The translations under genes and the position numbers were made by a program. Shown here piece by piece: positions 1 to 8,435 of a stretch of DNA of 64,000 bases. This DNA is from Acidocella sp. Its GTDB lineage: Bacteria; Pseudomonadota; Alphaproteobacteria; Acetobacterales; Acetobacteraceae. The notes below the pieces were generated by a model, which searched no databases, had not been told where the DNA came from, and saw nothing but the letters and a program-made list of their open reading frames with translations. Position 1 is the first letter of the stretch; each line of letters opens with the position of its first letter. The stretch is taken from positions 23,629 through 87,628 of the forward strand of contig JAQNCT010000004.1 in assembly GCA_029077825.1 (NCBI GenBank), in the 5' to 3' direction.

Positions 1-933
1 TCAAGCCGCTGCTGGTTTCACACCCAAAATCCGCGCAATCGCGTACACCAGGTCGGGCCGGTTCAGGGTATAGAAATGAAACTCATCCACGCCATTGGCC
101 TGTAAAAACCGCACCTGCTCAGCCGCCGTGGCAGCGGCCACCATGCGGCGGGTTTCGGCATCATCCTCCAGCCCGTCAAATAAATCAGCCATCCAGTCAG
201 GCACAGAGGTGCCGCAGCCGGTGCAGAATTTGGCGGCCTGTACAAAGTTTGAAACGGGCATGATGCCAGGCACAATCGGCGCCGTAATGCCAGCGGCAAC
301 GGCTTTATCCAGAAACCGCAAGAACGTGGTATTCTCAAAAAACACCTGCGTGATGGCGCGGGTGGCGCCAGCGTCAAACTTGCGCTTCAGATTATCCAGA
401 TCCGCAGCTGCGCTGGTGGCTTGGGGGTGAACCTCGGGGTAGGCAGCGACAGTGATTTCAAAGTCGGCAACGCGCTTTAGCCCGGCAACCAAATCAGCAG
501 CGTAGGCGTAGCCGCCGGGGTGAGGCGTGTAAGCCTGGCCCGCGGGGGGATCGCCGCGCAGTGCTACGATGTGCCGAACCCCGGCCTCCCAGTAGCGGCG
601 GGCCACCTCATCAACTTCCGCCCGGGTTGCGCCGACGCATGTGAGATGTGCTGCGGGCACCAGCGCGGTCTCCTGGACCAGACGCACAACGGTTGCGTGG
701 GTGCGTTCCTGGGTGCTGCCGCCGGCACCGTAAGTCACTGAGACAAAACGTGGCCGCAAGGTTGCCAGGCGCTCAACGCACGCCCAGAGCTGAGTTTCAA
801 GGGCCGGGGTTTTAGGCGGGAAGAACTCAAACGAAATGGCCGGTGCACCGGCGTCAGGCCGGCCCGGCAGAGGCATAACGCGCTCACCAGCTACCCAACG
901 TTCCAGGGTGTCGCGGGGTGGGGAATGGGTCAT
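1..933 (-). CDS. metF: 5,10-methylenetetrahydrofolate reductase
   Basis: This flavoenzyme reduces methylene-THF to 5-methyl-THF, the methyl donor for methionine synthase. The 310-residue product has the usual bacterial length. It shows the family signatures SFEFFPPKT near residue 34, VSVTYGAGGS near 64 (folate/FAD site), HLTCVG near 97 and ALRGDPP near 124. ATG is at 933 and TGA at 1-3, so the gene is complete although it touches the window edge. It is divergent from mlaA with about 200 bp between them. An imperfect palindrome (943-957) lies just upstream of its start and could be an operator. Confidence 0.96.
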   Translation of the reverse strand: MTHSPPRDTLERWVAGERVMPLPGRPDAGAPAISFEFFPPKTPALETQLWACVERLATLRPRFVSVTYGAGGSTQERTHATVVRLVQETALVPAAHLTCVGATRAEVDEVARRYWEAGVRHIVALRGDPPAGQAYTPHPGGYAYAADLVAGLKRVADFEITVAAYPEVHPQATSAAADLDNLKRKFDAGATRAITQVFFENTTFLRFLDKAVAAGITAPIVPGIMPVSNFVQAAKFCTGCGTSVPDWMADLFDGLEDDAETRRMVAAATAAEQVRFLQANGVDEFHFYTLNRPDLVYAIARILGVKPAAA

Positions 934-1122
934 TGTATATGTGATATCCGGATTATCGAGGTGTTGAGGGTCTCTTTTGTGGCACTCTGGGGCATTTTCG
1001 CAAGTGCCTTTTATTCGTCAACGCGATACTGTTATCATCTCTTTATATTGTGACCGGTTGATCCAGCCTCAATGTGAGATACATAATCATGGACCCATAA
1101 TCAGCGCTTGGCTGGTTGGACG

Positions 1123-1128
1123 AGGAGG
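1123..1128 (+). promoter_or_regulatory. Shine-Dalgarno AGGAGG deciding the GTG start of mlaA
   Basis: A consensus AGGAGG ends five bases before GTG 1134. It fixes that GTG as the start of the mlaA homologue; no ATG in the same frame gives a complete lipoprotein signal. Confidence 0.7.
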
Positions 1129-1133
1129 CTTGA

Positions 1134-1961
1134 GTGCTGAAGAATTCTGTTTTGCGCTTTTTTGGGGCTAGTTTTGCCAAAAAATCAAGGTTTTTGGCTG
1201 GTGTTGCGGTTCCCAGCTTGCTCGCTGGTTTGCTGGTGGGTTGTGCAACCCCACCTTCGCAGTCCGATACTGCGGATTATCAAGCTTATATCCAGCAAAA
1301 TGACCCGCTCGAGCCCACCAATCGGGTATTTTATAGCGTCAATGACAAGATCGACCGTTATGCCCTCAAGCCGGTGGCCGAGGGGTATGTTCACATCACA
1401 ACCCAGCCCATTCGCAACCATGTCAGTGATTTTGTTACAAATATATCTGAGCCGGGGCGCCTGATTTACTTCATGTTTGGCGGCAAGCCGCGCGACGCTG
1501 GAACCTCCTTGGTCCGGTTCCTGGTTGATTCGACGATCGGAATCGGGGGTATTTTTGATCCGGCAACCGCGCTGGGCTACCCCGAGACAGATACTGACTT
1601 CGGCTTGACCCTGGCTGAATGGGGTGTTCCGGCCGGACCATACCTGTATTTACCGGTCTTTGGTCCCTCTGGTGCACGTGATGTATTATATCTTCCAGCC
1701 GCTTACTTTTTAACCCCAATTGAAGCAGCGCCATCGAGCACAGCGCTGACTGTATTCAGTTACTCAGAAACAGGGCTGCGGTTGGTAAATACAAGGGCTG
1801 AATATATCGATCCGATCGACCAGATCGAGGCTACGGCGCTGGACCCCTATGCCACATTTCGGAGTCTTTATCGCCAACAACGTGCCTCACAATTGCAGTT
1901 AATTGACCAGCGCGACACGCCGACGGTGCCGGATTGGTACCCTCAGCCAGCGCAAAAATAG
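1134..1961 (+). CDS. mlaA: MlaA/VacJ-family outer-membrane lipoprotein
   Basis: MlaA removes mislocalised phospholipid from the outer leaflet of the outer membrane and passes it to periplasmic MlaC. The 275-residue product begins with a basic stretch and a hydrophobic segment ending in the lipobox LLVGC near residue 37. It then has the family hallmark NDPLEPTNRVFY near residue 56 and the conserved region GRLIYFMFGGKPRDAGTS near 112. The GTG start is supported by an AGGAGG five bases upstream. A MlaC-like gene follows 31 bp later, so the two are probably co-transcribed. The Mla inner-membrane components (MlaFEDB) are not in the window. Confidence 0.93.
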   Translation: MLKNSVLRFFGASFAKKSRFLAGVAVPSLLAGLLVGCATPPSQSDTADYQAYIQQNDPLEPTNRVFYSVNDKIDRYALKPVAEGYVHITTQPIRNHVSDFVTNISEPGRLIYFMFGGKPRDAGTSLVRFLVDSTIGIGGIFDPATALGYPETDTDFGLTLAEWGVPAGPYLYLPVFGPSGARDVLYLPAAYFLTPIEAAPSSTALTVFSYSETGLRLVNTRAEYIDPIDQIEATALDPYATFRSLYRQQRASQLQLIDQRDTPTVPDWYPQPAQK

Positions 1962-1992
1962 CGTCTGTAACTGCTAAGAAGGACTTAACTAA

Positions 1993-2610
1993 ATGATTTT
2001 CCGACGTTTTATTTTAGGTGCTGTCGCCGGGCTGCCGATGTTGGCCGCTGTTTCAGCAGCCCAAGCCCAAGTTGCGCCAGACGCCGCCAAGGCCTTTATT
2101 GCGCAATCCGGCCAACAGCTTGTTACCATTGTAAATGGTAATGCGGCTCCCGCGCAGAAGGCCGATGAGCTTAGGCAATTGGTTGATCAAATTGTGGCGG
2201 TTGATCAGGTGGGGGATTATGTCCTGGGCCGCTATAAAAATGTTGCCACCCCTGATGAACACAGCAAGTTTCTGGCGCTGTTTCATCAACTTCTTTCATA
2301 TAACATCACTTATCAAATCAAAGCTTATCAGGGCATCACGTTTACCGTGAACGGCAGTTCGGTGATGGGTAGCGACACCATTGTTGATACCACCATCACG
2401 CGTCCTGGTCAGGCGGCGGCGGATGTTGGTTGGGCGGTTGATGAGGTTGATGGTGCGCCCAAGATTGTTGATGTGATTGTGGCAGGCACCAGCCTGCGCA
2501 TTACAACGAGAAATGATTATGCGTCGGTTGTAACAAGCCACGGTGGCCAGGTTTCGGCCCTGCTGACGGCCATGCAGACTTTGATTGATCGTCACAAGGC
2601 GGCAAATTAA
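1993..2610 (+). CDS. mlaC: MlaC/Ttg2D-family periplasmic phospholipid-binding protein
   Basis: The predicted role is a soluble periplasmic lipid chaperone shuttling phospholipids between the MlaA complex and an inner-membrane Mla transporter. The 205-residue product has a clean Sec signal (hydrophobic core, cleavage near AAQAQ, about residue 26). An all-alpha/beta body follows, with the family's YVLGRYKN near residue 76 and a later segment beginning at KIVDVIVAG near 157, which corresponds to the typical V.D....G.S.....R..Y end of the family. It sits directly after mlaA. HpnM-type hopanoid-associated proteins are close relatives, but the mlaA neighbour favours MlaC. Confidence 0.88.
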   Translation: MIFRRFILGAVAGLPMLAAVSAAQAQVAPDAAKAFIAQSGQQLVTIVNGNAAPAQKADELRQLVDQIVAVDQVGDYVLGRYKNVATPDEHSKFLALFHQLLSYNITYQIKAYQGITFTVNGSSVMGSDTIVDTTITRPGQAAADVGWAVDEVDGAPKIVDVIVAGTSLRITTRNDYASVVTSHGGQVSALLTAMQTLIDRHKAAN

Positions 2611-2622
2611 CCCCAGCAAAAA

Positions 2623-3912
2623 ATGCCGGAGCATGTGCTAGAATCGCGTTCGGATGATGTTAAAGCGCCAAGGCGTGCTGCCTTGGCGTTTATTTTGGTA
2701 ACCATTCTGCTGGACATGCTGGCAATGTCGCTGGTTATTCCGGTTTTACCTCGGCTTGTGCTGGGGTTTCTGCACGATGACACGGCGGCTGCGTCGCGTG
2801 TCATTGGTGTTTTCGGGACAGCATGGGCGTTCATGCAGTTCATTTTTTCGCCGATTCTGGGTGCCTTATCAGACCGTTTTGGCCGGCGGCCGGTGGTGCT
2901 GATATCCAATGTTGGGCTGGGATTGGATTATATTTTAATGGCCTTGGCGCCCGGTGTCGGGCTGTTGTTTGTTGGCCGACTTATATCTGGAATCACGGCC
3001 GCCAGCATTTCAACGGCGCAGGCTTATATCGCCGATGTATCGCCGCCAGAGAAACGCGCCGCCAATTTTGGATTGATGAGCGTGGCATTCGGCCTGGGCT
3101 TTATTCTAGGTCCGGCATTGGGTGGTTTGCTGGGGCAGATCAATCCGAGGTTACCGTTCTGGGTCGCCGCCGGCTTAAGCATGAGCAATGCTCTGTACGG
3201 CTATTTTATTCTGCCCGAGTCACTTGCCGCCGATCGGCGGGGAGGATTTTTCTGGCGCAAAGCGAATCCACTTGGTGTTTTTAAATTTTTACGCGGGCGT
3301 TCAGGTTTGGCGCCGTTGGCGGTGATCCATTTCCTGTTCTGGTTGAGCCGCGCTGCATTACCGGCCATCATGGTACTCTACGTCACCTATCGGTATGGCT
3401 GGAATATCGCAACGGTGGGGCTGACGTTTGCAGGCGTTGGGCTGTGCTCCATGGTTGTTGGCGGCGTCATGGTGAAACCCATTGTGACCAGGCTTGGGGA
3501 ACGGATTTGCCTGATCATCGGGCTGCTTTTTGGGGCGGTTGGGATGGGGATGTTTGGCTTTGCTGATAAGCCGCTGATTTTTTGGTTTGGTGTGCCGGTG
3601 ATGTCACTGATGGGTCTGGCGACCCCCGCTCTGCAGGGCCTTATGACACGGCGCATCCCGCCCACCGCGCAAGGTGAACTGCAAGGTGCCATCGGCAGCG
3701 TTGGGGCGGTTGCCCAAATGATCGGCCCGGGTCTGTTCAGCTTTGTGTTTGCTCACAGCATTTCGGCGCATTTGACCTTGCTGGGGGGCAGTCTGACAGG
3801 GGCACCATTTTTTGTGGCGGCGGCTTTGCTGGCCGTGGCCGCTGGATTAGCGCTGCAGGGCGGACATAAAGGCAGAGTTGTCATGCCGCTGGATGTGACG
3901 ATTAACGACTAG
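2623..3912 (+). CDS. MFS drug-efflux-type transporter (Tet/TCR family)
   Basis: This is a 429-residue, 12-TM major facilitator. It has motif A in loop 2-3 (GALSDRFGRRP, near residue 86), a GRLISGITAASIST stretch near 118 and a motif C-like GFILGPALGG in TM5 near 161, which marks drug:H+ antiporters. Overall it resembles TetA-type tetracycline efflux proteins; the substrate cannot be read from sequence. It starts 12 bp after mlaC and may belong to that transcript. No strong ribosome site is seen, so a slightly later start is possible. A palindromic hairpin follows its stop. Confidence 0.85.
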   Translation: MPEHVLESRSDDVKAPRRAALAFILVTILLDMLAMSLVIPVLPRLVLGFLHDDTAAASRVIGVFGTAWAFMQFIFSPILGALSDRFGRRPVVLISNVGLGLDYILMALAPGVGLLFVGRLISGITAASISTAQAYIADVSPPEKRAANFGLMSVAFGLGFILGPALGGLLGQINPRLPFWVAAGLSMSNALYGYFILPESLAADRRGGFFWRKANPLGVFKFLRGRSGLAPLAVIHFLFWLSRAALPAIMVLYVTYRYGWNIATVGLTFAGVGLCSMVVGGVMVKPIVTRLGERICLIIGLLFGAVGMGMFGFADKPLIFWFGVPVMSLMGLATPALQGLMTRRIPPTAQGELQGAIGSVGAVAQMIGPGLFSFVFAHSISAHLTLLGGSLTGAPFFVAAALLAVAAGLALQGGHKGRVVMPLDVTIND

Positions 3913-3943
3913 AGCGTTTTCCGATCAATCGGAAACGCTCTAG
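3909..3943. repeat. Palindromic element overlapping the MFS stop (possible terminator)
   Basis: CTAGAGCGTTTTCCGAT (3909-3925) is followed by a two-base loop and ATCGGAAACGCTCTAG (3928-3943). The arms are complementary except for one bulged T. The stem includes the last bases of the TAG stop. There is no U-tract, so this is either a non-canonical terminator or an mRNA-stabilising hairpin. From memory, the core AGAGCGTTTTCCGAT resembles dispersed intergenic palindromes of alphaproteobacteria; only one copy was noticed here. Confidence 0.6.
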
Positions 3944-4045
3944 ATTTGTCTGGGCGAGCAATTTTATCCGATCATGCTGAGTCTTCGATTTAACTTGACC
4001 GGATATTGCTCTAGCCTTCCTGGCGTGACGTGTTATTCCAGCACC

Positions 4046-5164
4046 ATGTCCCATAACAGCTTCGGCCATTTATTCAGAGTCACCACCTGGGGTGAAAGTC
4101 ATGGTCCGGCGATTGGCTGCGTTATTGATGGCACGCCACCCGGTTTGCACCTTTCAGAGGCGGATATTCAACCGTTTTTAGATAAGCGCCGACCTGGCCA
4201 GTCCAAATTCACCACGCAGAGGCAGGAACCTGACCAAGTTAAAATATTGTCGGGTGTTTATGAAGGGCTTACGACCGGCACACCGATCGCGTTGATGATC
4301 GATAACGTTGATCAACGCTCCAAAGATTATAGTAACATTGCCGCCCAATTCCGGCCCGGCCATGCTGACATAGCCTATGAGTTAAAATATGGTTTTCGAG
4401 ATCCGCGCGGCGGCGGCCGGTCATCCGCCCGGGAAACCGCGATGCGTGTGGCGGCAGGAGCTGTCGCCCGTAAAGTTCTTGGAGGGCAGGTTGTTATTCG
4501 GGGTGCCATGGTGGCACTCGGGAGCCATTGGGTGAGCCAACCGCGATGGGACTGGGATGAGGTGGAAAAAAATCCGTTTTTTTGCCCTGATCCTGTAGCC
4601 GCAGAGGAATGGGAGGCGGTTCTGGACAGCATTCGCAAGCAAGGCTCATCGCTGGGGGCGGTGATTGAGGTTGTTGCCGAGGGGGTGAAGCCTGGATTAG
4701 GCGCGCCGATTTACGGCAAGCTGGATGCGGACATCGCGGCAGGTTTGATGAGTATCAACGCTGTGAAAGGCGTGGAAATAGGCGATGGTTTCGCCGCTGC
4801 CGCCGCCCGCGGTGAGGATAACGCTGACGAGATGCGGATGGATGAGGGAGACGTGCAGTTCCTCGCCAACCATGCCGGTGGCATTTTAGGGGGAATATCA
4901 ACGGGCCAACCAATTGTGGCCCGGTTTGCCGTCAAGCCGACGAGTTCGATTCTCACGCCGGTTCGCGCGGTGGACCGTGCTGGCGCGGAATTGGAATTGG
5001 TCACCAAAGGCCGGCATGATCCTTGTGTTGGTATTCGCGCGGTGCCGGTGGGCGAAGCGATGCTGGCTTGTATTCTGGCAGACCATTTGCTGCGGCATCG
5101 GGCCCAAAATGGCGAAACACCCGACACTGCCAGACTACCAAATTTGCGCTTCACCAAACTGTGA
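4046..5164 (+). CDS. aroC: Chorismate synthase
   Basis: AroC converts EPSP to chorismate, the last shared step of aromatic biosynthesis, using reduced FMN as cofactor. The start at ATG 4046 gives 372 residues, near the family norm of about 360. An in-frame upstream start at 3974 would add 24 residues without homologous character. Signatures are [14 protein letters not shown] at the N-terminus (conserved His), [14 protein letters not shown] near residue 105, [10 protein letters not shown] near 125 and a [16 protein letters not shown] segment near the C-terminus. A gene of unknown function follows 35 bp downstream. Confidence 0.96.
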   Translation: MSHNSFGHLFRVTTWGESHGPAIGCVIDGTPPGLHLSEADIQPFLDKRRPGQSKFTTQRQEPDQVKILSGVYEGLTTGTPIALMIDNVDQRSKDYSNIAAQFRPGHADIAYELKYGFRDPRGGGRSSARETAMRVAAGAVARKVLGGQVVIRGAMVALGSHWVSQPRWDWDEVEKNPFFCPDPVAAEEWEAVLDSIRKQGSSLGAVIEVVAEGVKPGLGAPIYGKLDADIAAGLMSINAVKGVEIGDGFAAAAARGEDNADEMRMDEGDVQFLANHAGGILGGISTGQPIVARFAVKPTSSILTPVRAVDRAGAELELVTKGRHDPCVGIRAVPVGEAMLACILADHLLRHRAQNGETPDTARLPNLRFTKL

Positions 5165-5199
5165 ATGTCAAGCTGAACAATTAGCGCTACAAGACCGGA

Positions 5200-6378
5200 A
5201 TGATATATCCGGGCGCGAATGATTTTGTATCTCTGGTCGGTGACGCCGTTTGGCAAAAACGTGTCCAGACGATAACGCAACAAATTGCCAGACCGACCCG
5301 TTCGAGCAAACTGGCGGCTGCCAAATTCTCGGCTGAATGCGCGATTGAAAAAGCCCGGCGCGGGCTGCCATTGTCCTCCAGTGAGATGGCCTATGTAAAT
5401 CTGGCGACCAGATTGCCGCAATTGCACGAAGCACTCTCTTCCGATGGTCGTGCCAGGCTGGGTGTGGCTTTGGAGGCAGCGATGCTGGGTGATGCGACCA
5501 TCATCCCGATGCTTCATTTGATGCACACCGCTGAATTGCAAAAGGCGCGAGGCTTTGAGGTGAGCTTTACCGGCCTGGATGAGGCAACACCGTTTGATCT
5601 GCTGATTAAGCGTGAAGATGCCACCGCTGAAATTGCGTGCGAGCCAATCTCCGCCGAGGATGGCCGTGCCGTTCATCGTGGCGCCTGGACAGCGCTCGTT
5701 GACCGGATCGATCCAGATTTGCAAACTTGGCTGGCGGCTCATCCAGGCAGATATTTACTTAAAATGACTTTGCCGCAGGGCCTCCGCTCAGAGGCTGAAA
5801 CCGCGGATCTGCCGCTCTTGCATGCGCGGATTAATGATATGCTCGCGAATGCCAAACGCTCAGACTATGACGAAGCCGCGGTGCTGCGGCTTGACCCGCT
5901 GCTTTTAGCCGGTGCCCAGGCCCGTGATGGCCGGGTGACTCAGCCAGGTATTTTGGCCAAGCTTCGTCAGGATTTTGGCCCAGAGGCGCATTTTTCGGTA
6001 ACCGAAGCGGGCCCCAGCATGTTTATCATGGCTGTGCGTGGGAGTGCTGAAAATGCCATCGCCGGGGCTGTCCGCCGCCGGATGACTGCTGTGGCCCCGG
6101 CCCGGTTAACCGGCACGCGGCCAGGCATTTTGGCGATGATGATTGATGACACTGACAAGGACGAATGGAGGATTTTGTGTGATCAATTGTTGCTTGAGGG
6201 TGAAGCAAGGCAGTTTTTGACATTTCAAGAAGCCAAAAACATTGTCGCCGTTACATGCGCATCGCGGTTTGAATTGGGGCAGGCTGGTGCCTCAGAGGGA
6301 GATTTAAGGTTCCGTAACCCCATGCACCCGCAGGCGAAATCTTCTGCTCTGGCACCAGCGGTACTCTCAACTTTTTAG
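5200..6378 (+). CDS. Unrecognised 392-residue protein with a degenerate nuclease-like motif
   Basis: I do not recognise this as a named family. It is a soluble, helix-rich protein without signal peptide or membrane segment. Residues 131-160 carry PFDLLIK, then AEIACEPISAEDGRAVHR. That segment resembles a pattern I recall from PD-(D/E)xK-like hypothetical proteins (VEVECK..S.D.GR.IHR), but the expected acidic residue and lysine are replaced by Ala146 and Glu148, so nuclease activity would be doubtful. The resemblance is an inference from memory. It lies 35 bp after aroC on the same strand and probably shares its transcript. The start at ATG 5200 has no clear ribosome site. Confidence 0.7.
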   Translation: MIYPGANDFVSLVGDAVWQKRVQTITQQIARPTRSSKLAAAKFSAECAIEKARRGLPLSSSEMAYVNLATRLPQLHEALSSDGRARLGVALEAAMLGDATIIPMLHLMHTAELQKARGFEVSFTGLDEATPFDLLIKREDATAEIACEPISAEDGRAVHRGAWTALVDRIDPDLQTWLAAHPGRYLLKMTLPQGLRSEAETADLPLLHARINDMLANAKRSDYDEAAVLRLDPLLLAGAQARDGRVTQPGILAKLRQDFGPEAHFSVTEAGPSMFIMAVRGSAENAIAGAVRRRMTAVAPARLTGTRPGILAMMIDDTDKDEWRILCDQLLLEGEARQFLTFQEAKNIVAVTCASRFELGQAGASEGDLRFRNPMHPQAKSSALAPAVLSTF

Positions 6379-6390
6379 CAGCCGCCCTAT

Positions 6391-7386
6391 TTAACCAAGC
6401 TTGGCGAGTCGTATCGCGGTATGGCCCCGGGTTGGCTTGAGGCTTGGCATAATTAACAAGCAGTCATCGTGCGGCGTACGGATCTCCGTATCGCCATCAT
6501 GAGCGATCAGAGTGTCCTTCGCTTTAATGATTTCGCCACCCCAAAAGTCTCTGACAAAAACGAAGCGATTGGTGCGCGCCGTGACAAGCTCCGTCACTTG
6601 CGCGAACCGCGTTGCTGTTGGCGCCGACATTGCAGCTTGTTCTATCATTCCTGAGTGGGTCAACAGCGCTGTGATTGTCGCGCGTATTTGAACAACTGTC
6701 GTATATTCCCAGTGCTGCCCGGCTTCGACCAATATGCATCCCGCCTGTCCGGCGCTTTCCGTAAAACGGCCGTAGTCGATCAATCTTTTACCGCCTGCGT
6801 GGCCTTGGTCTGCAATGACCATGGATGGGGTGCCGATTGCCAGGGCGAGTTTGCGCCCGCGCATGCCGGGTCCGCAAAGCAGCAAAGCTTCTGATGGCCA
6901 GAGCATTGAGTGCAGATCCAGCACGATATCGGCACTGTCGATCAAAGGCTTAATTTCACGCGCCCGGTCGAGCTCAAGCGAGCGCCGGACACCAAACAGG
7001 TCAATATCATCCCAGACGCGGTTCATATCCTCTTCGACATATCTCGACGACACTGGGTTTTGCGCATCAAATCTGGCAAACGCGGCTAGGTTTGCAAAGC
7101 CGAAGGTAAGCTTCCCACAACGGGGCATAAAATTCGCCCGCAGCATTTCATCTAAAACAATGGCTCCAGCCAACTCATTGCCGTGAATTAAAGAAATCAA
7201 CACGACATGAGGGCCGGCAAGACCAGAGTCCCGCGTGGTAAAGCCGGTAATTCCCGCGTTTCCGGCAAGCCATGGGGTGAGGTCTGGCGCTTCAATAAAC
7301 ACCGGAAAATGCGGCAGATCCGCTGGGAGCAGTGCGGCTGGCGCCGGTATGTCTCGTAAGGGTGGTTGGTCAACCGAACTTGGCAT
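6391..7386 (-). CDS. Aspartoacylase / succinylglutamate desuccinylase-family zinc hydrolase
   Basis: This M14-like zinc amidohydrolase is expected to cleave an N-acyl group from an amino acid or similar small molecule. The 331-residue protein shows the zinc motif HGNE near residue 69 (SLIHGNELAGA), the substrate-site DMNRVWDD near 121, the second zinc His in VLDLHSM near 157 and a catalytic Glu in ILVEAGQHWE near 220. These match the AstE/ASPA family in order and spacing. No arginine succinyltransferase genes are nearby, so arginine catabolism is not supported by context. It is convergent with the preceding gene and divergent from the ELM1-family gene. Confidence 0.82.
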   Translation of the reverse strand: MPSSVDQPPLRDIPAPAALLPADLPHFPVFIEAPDLTPWLAGNAGITGFTTRDSGLAGPHVVLISLIHGNELAGAIVLDEMLRANFMPRCGKLTFGFANLAAFARFDAQNPVSSRYVEEDMNRVWDDIDLFGVRRSLELDRAREIKPLIDSADIVLDLHSMLWPSEALLLCGPGMRGRKLALAIGTPSMVIADQGHAGGKRLIDYGRFTESAGQAGCILVEAGQHWEYTTVVQIRATITALLTHSGMIEQAAMSAPTATRFAQVTELVTARTNRFVFVRDFWGGEIIKAKDTLIAHDGDTEIRTPHDDCLLIMPSLKPTRGHTAIRLAKLG

Positions 7387-7448
7387 AAGAACACTCTAGC
7401 CGGACCACTGGCGCACGCAAATATTCCCCTTATCGTAAAGGCTGAATA

Positions 7449-8435
7449 TTGACGAGCCGGGTTATGGGCCTCAAACCGCCCCATATGGAGATTGCGCGAA
7501 TATTATGCACGGATTTGGCCGGGCTGCGGGCCCAGGCCATCGGGCTGGCGGAGGCCGCTGGTTTGACCCCGGATTTACGGACATTAACAATTCGCAAGCC
7601 ATGGTCGGGGCTTTCACCCAGCCTGTGGCCAAACCCACTGAAAGCCGTTGATGAAGCCGCGATTGCCGGACCTTTGCCGCGGTTGATCATCGGTTGCGGC
7701 GGGGCAGGGGCCCGTGTTGCGGCGGGCTTACGCGGGCCAGATGTTAAGGTTGTCGTGATCCAGCACCCACGCATGGCATTAAAAAAATTTGATCTGGTGT
7801 TTGCCGCCCGCCATGACGGTATTGCCGGTGCCAATGTGGTTATCACACGTACCGCGTTGCACCGCGTAACAGCTGCCCGGCTGGCGGCTGAGGCTGAGAT
7901 TTGGTGCCCCAGTTTTGCCCCGCACAGCCGCCCCTTGGTTGCGGTTATGCTGGGCGGTAGCAATGGCCGCTACCGGTTTGACGCGGTTGCTGCTGAGCTG
8001 TTTGCGCATCAGCTCGCCACGATGATGCGCCGTGATGGGACTGGCGTGATGATCACACCATCACGCCGGACCGGACATGAGGTTATTGCCATCCTGCGGC
8101 GGGTTTTGGAGCCGCTGGGTGCATGGATTTGGGACGGTACCGGCGAGAACCCTTATTTCGGGATGCTTGGCCTTGCAGATGCGCTGATTGTAAGTGCTGA
8201 TTCAGTTTCAATGGTGTCAGAGGCAGTGGCAACTTCAAAGCCGGTATTCTTATTAAGGCTGCCGGGCAAATCGTCCCGGATTGGTGCGTTTATGGATATG
8301 TTGGTGGCTGAGGGCCGGGTAAAAGACTTTGCAGGCCGCTTTGAGACATGGGATTGCGCCCCACTTGACGATACGCCATTGGCCGGCGCGAGATTGCGGC
8401 AATTGTTGGAAATCCAAGAGAGCGGCTCATGCTAG
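7449..8435 (+). CDS. ELM1/GtrOC1-family (DUF1022) protein, putative glycosyltransferase
   Basis: This 328-residue protein matches the bacterial family related to plant mitochondrial fission factor ELM1, generally thought to have a glycosyltransferase-B-like fold. Visible features are CTDLAGLRAQAIGLAEA near residue 19, IIGCGGAGARVAAGL near 79, VVVIQHPR near 97, VMLGGSNGRYRFD near 160 and an ADALIVSADSVSMVSEA segment near 243. The TTG start at 7449 has an AAAGG seven bases upstream; ATG 7464 is an alternative. Its stop overlaps the next gene's ATG by seven bases, so translation is probably coupled. The reaction and acceptor are unknown. Confidence 0.75.
   Translation: MTSRVMGLKPPHMEIARILCTDLAGLRAQAIGLAEAAGLTPDLRTLTIRKPWSGLSPSLWPNPLKAVDEAAIAGPLPRLIIGCGGAGARVAAGLRGPDVKVVVIQHPRMALKKFDLVFAARHDGIAGANVVITRTALHRVTAARLAAEAEIWCPSFAPHSRPLVAVMLGGSNGRYRFDAVAAELFAHQLATMMRRDGTGVMITPSRRTGHEVIAILRRVLEPLGAWIWDGTGENPYFGMLGLADALIVSADSVSMVSEAVATSKPVFLLRLPGKSSRIGAFMDMLVAEGRVKDFAGRFETWDCAPLDDTPLAGARLRQLLEIQESGSC

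Noticed and set aside
977..1171. 64-codon frame before mlaA
   Set aside because: It overlaps the mlaA ribosome site and start, has no ribosome site of its own, and its sequence shows no protein character.
4711..5742. A 343-codon minus-strand open frame opposite aroC and the next gene
   Set aside because: It runs antisense through aroC, which has full family motifs, and its translation has no recognisable domain composition. It is a shadow of the real genes.
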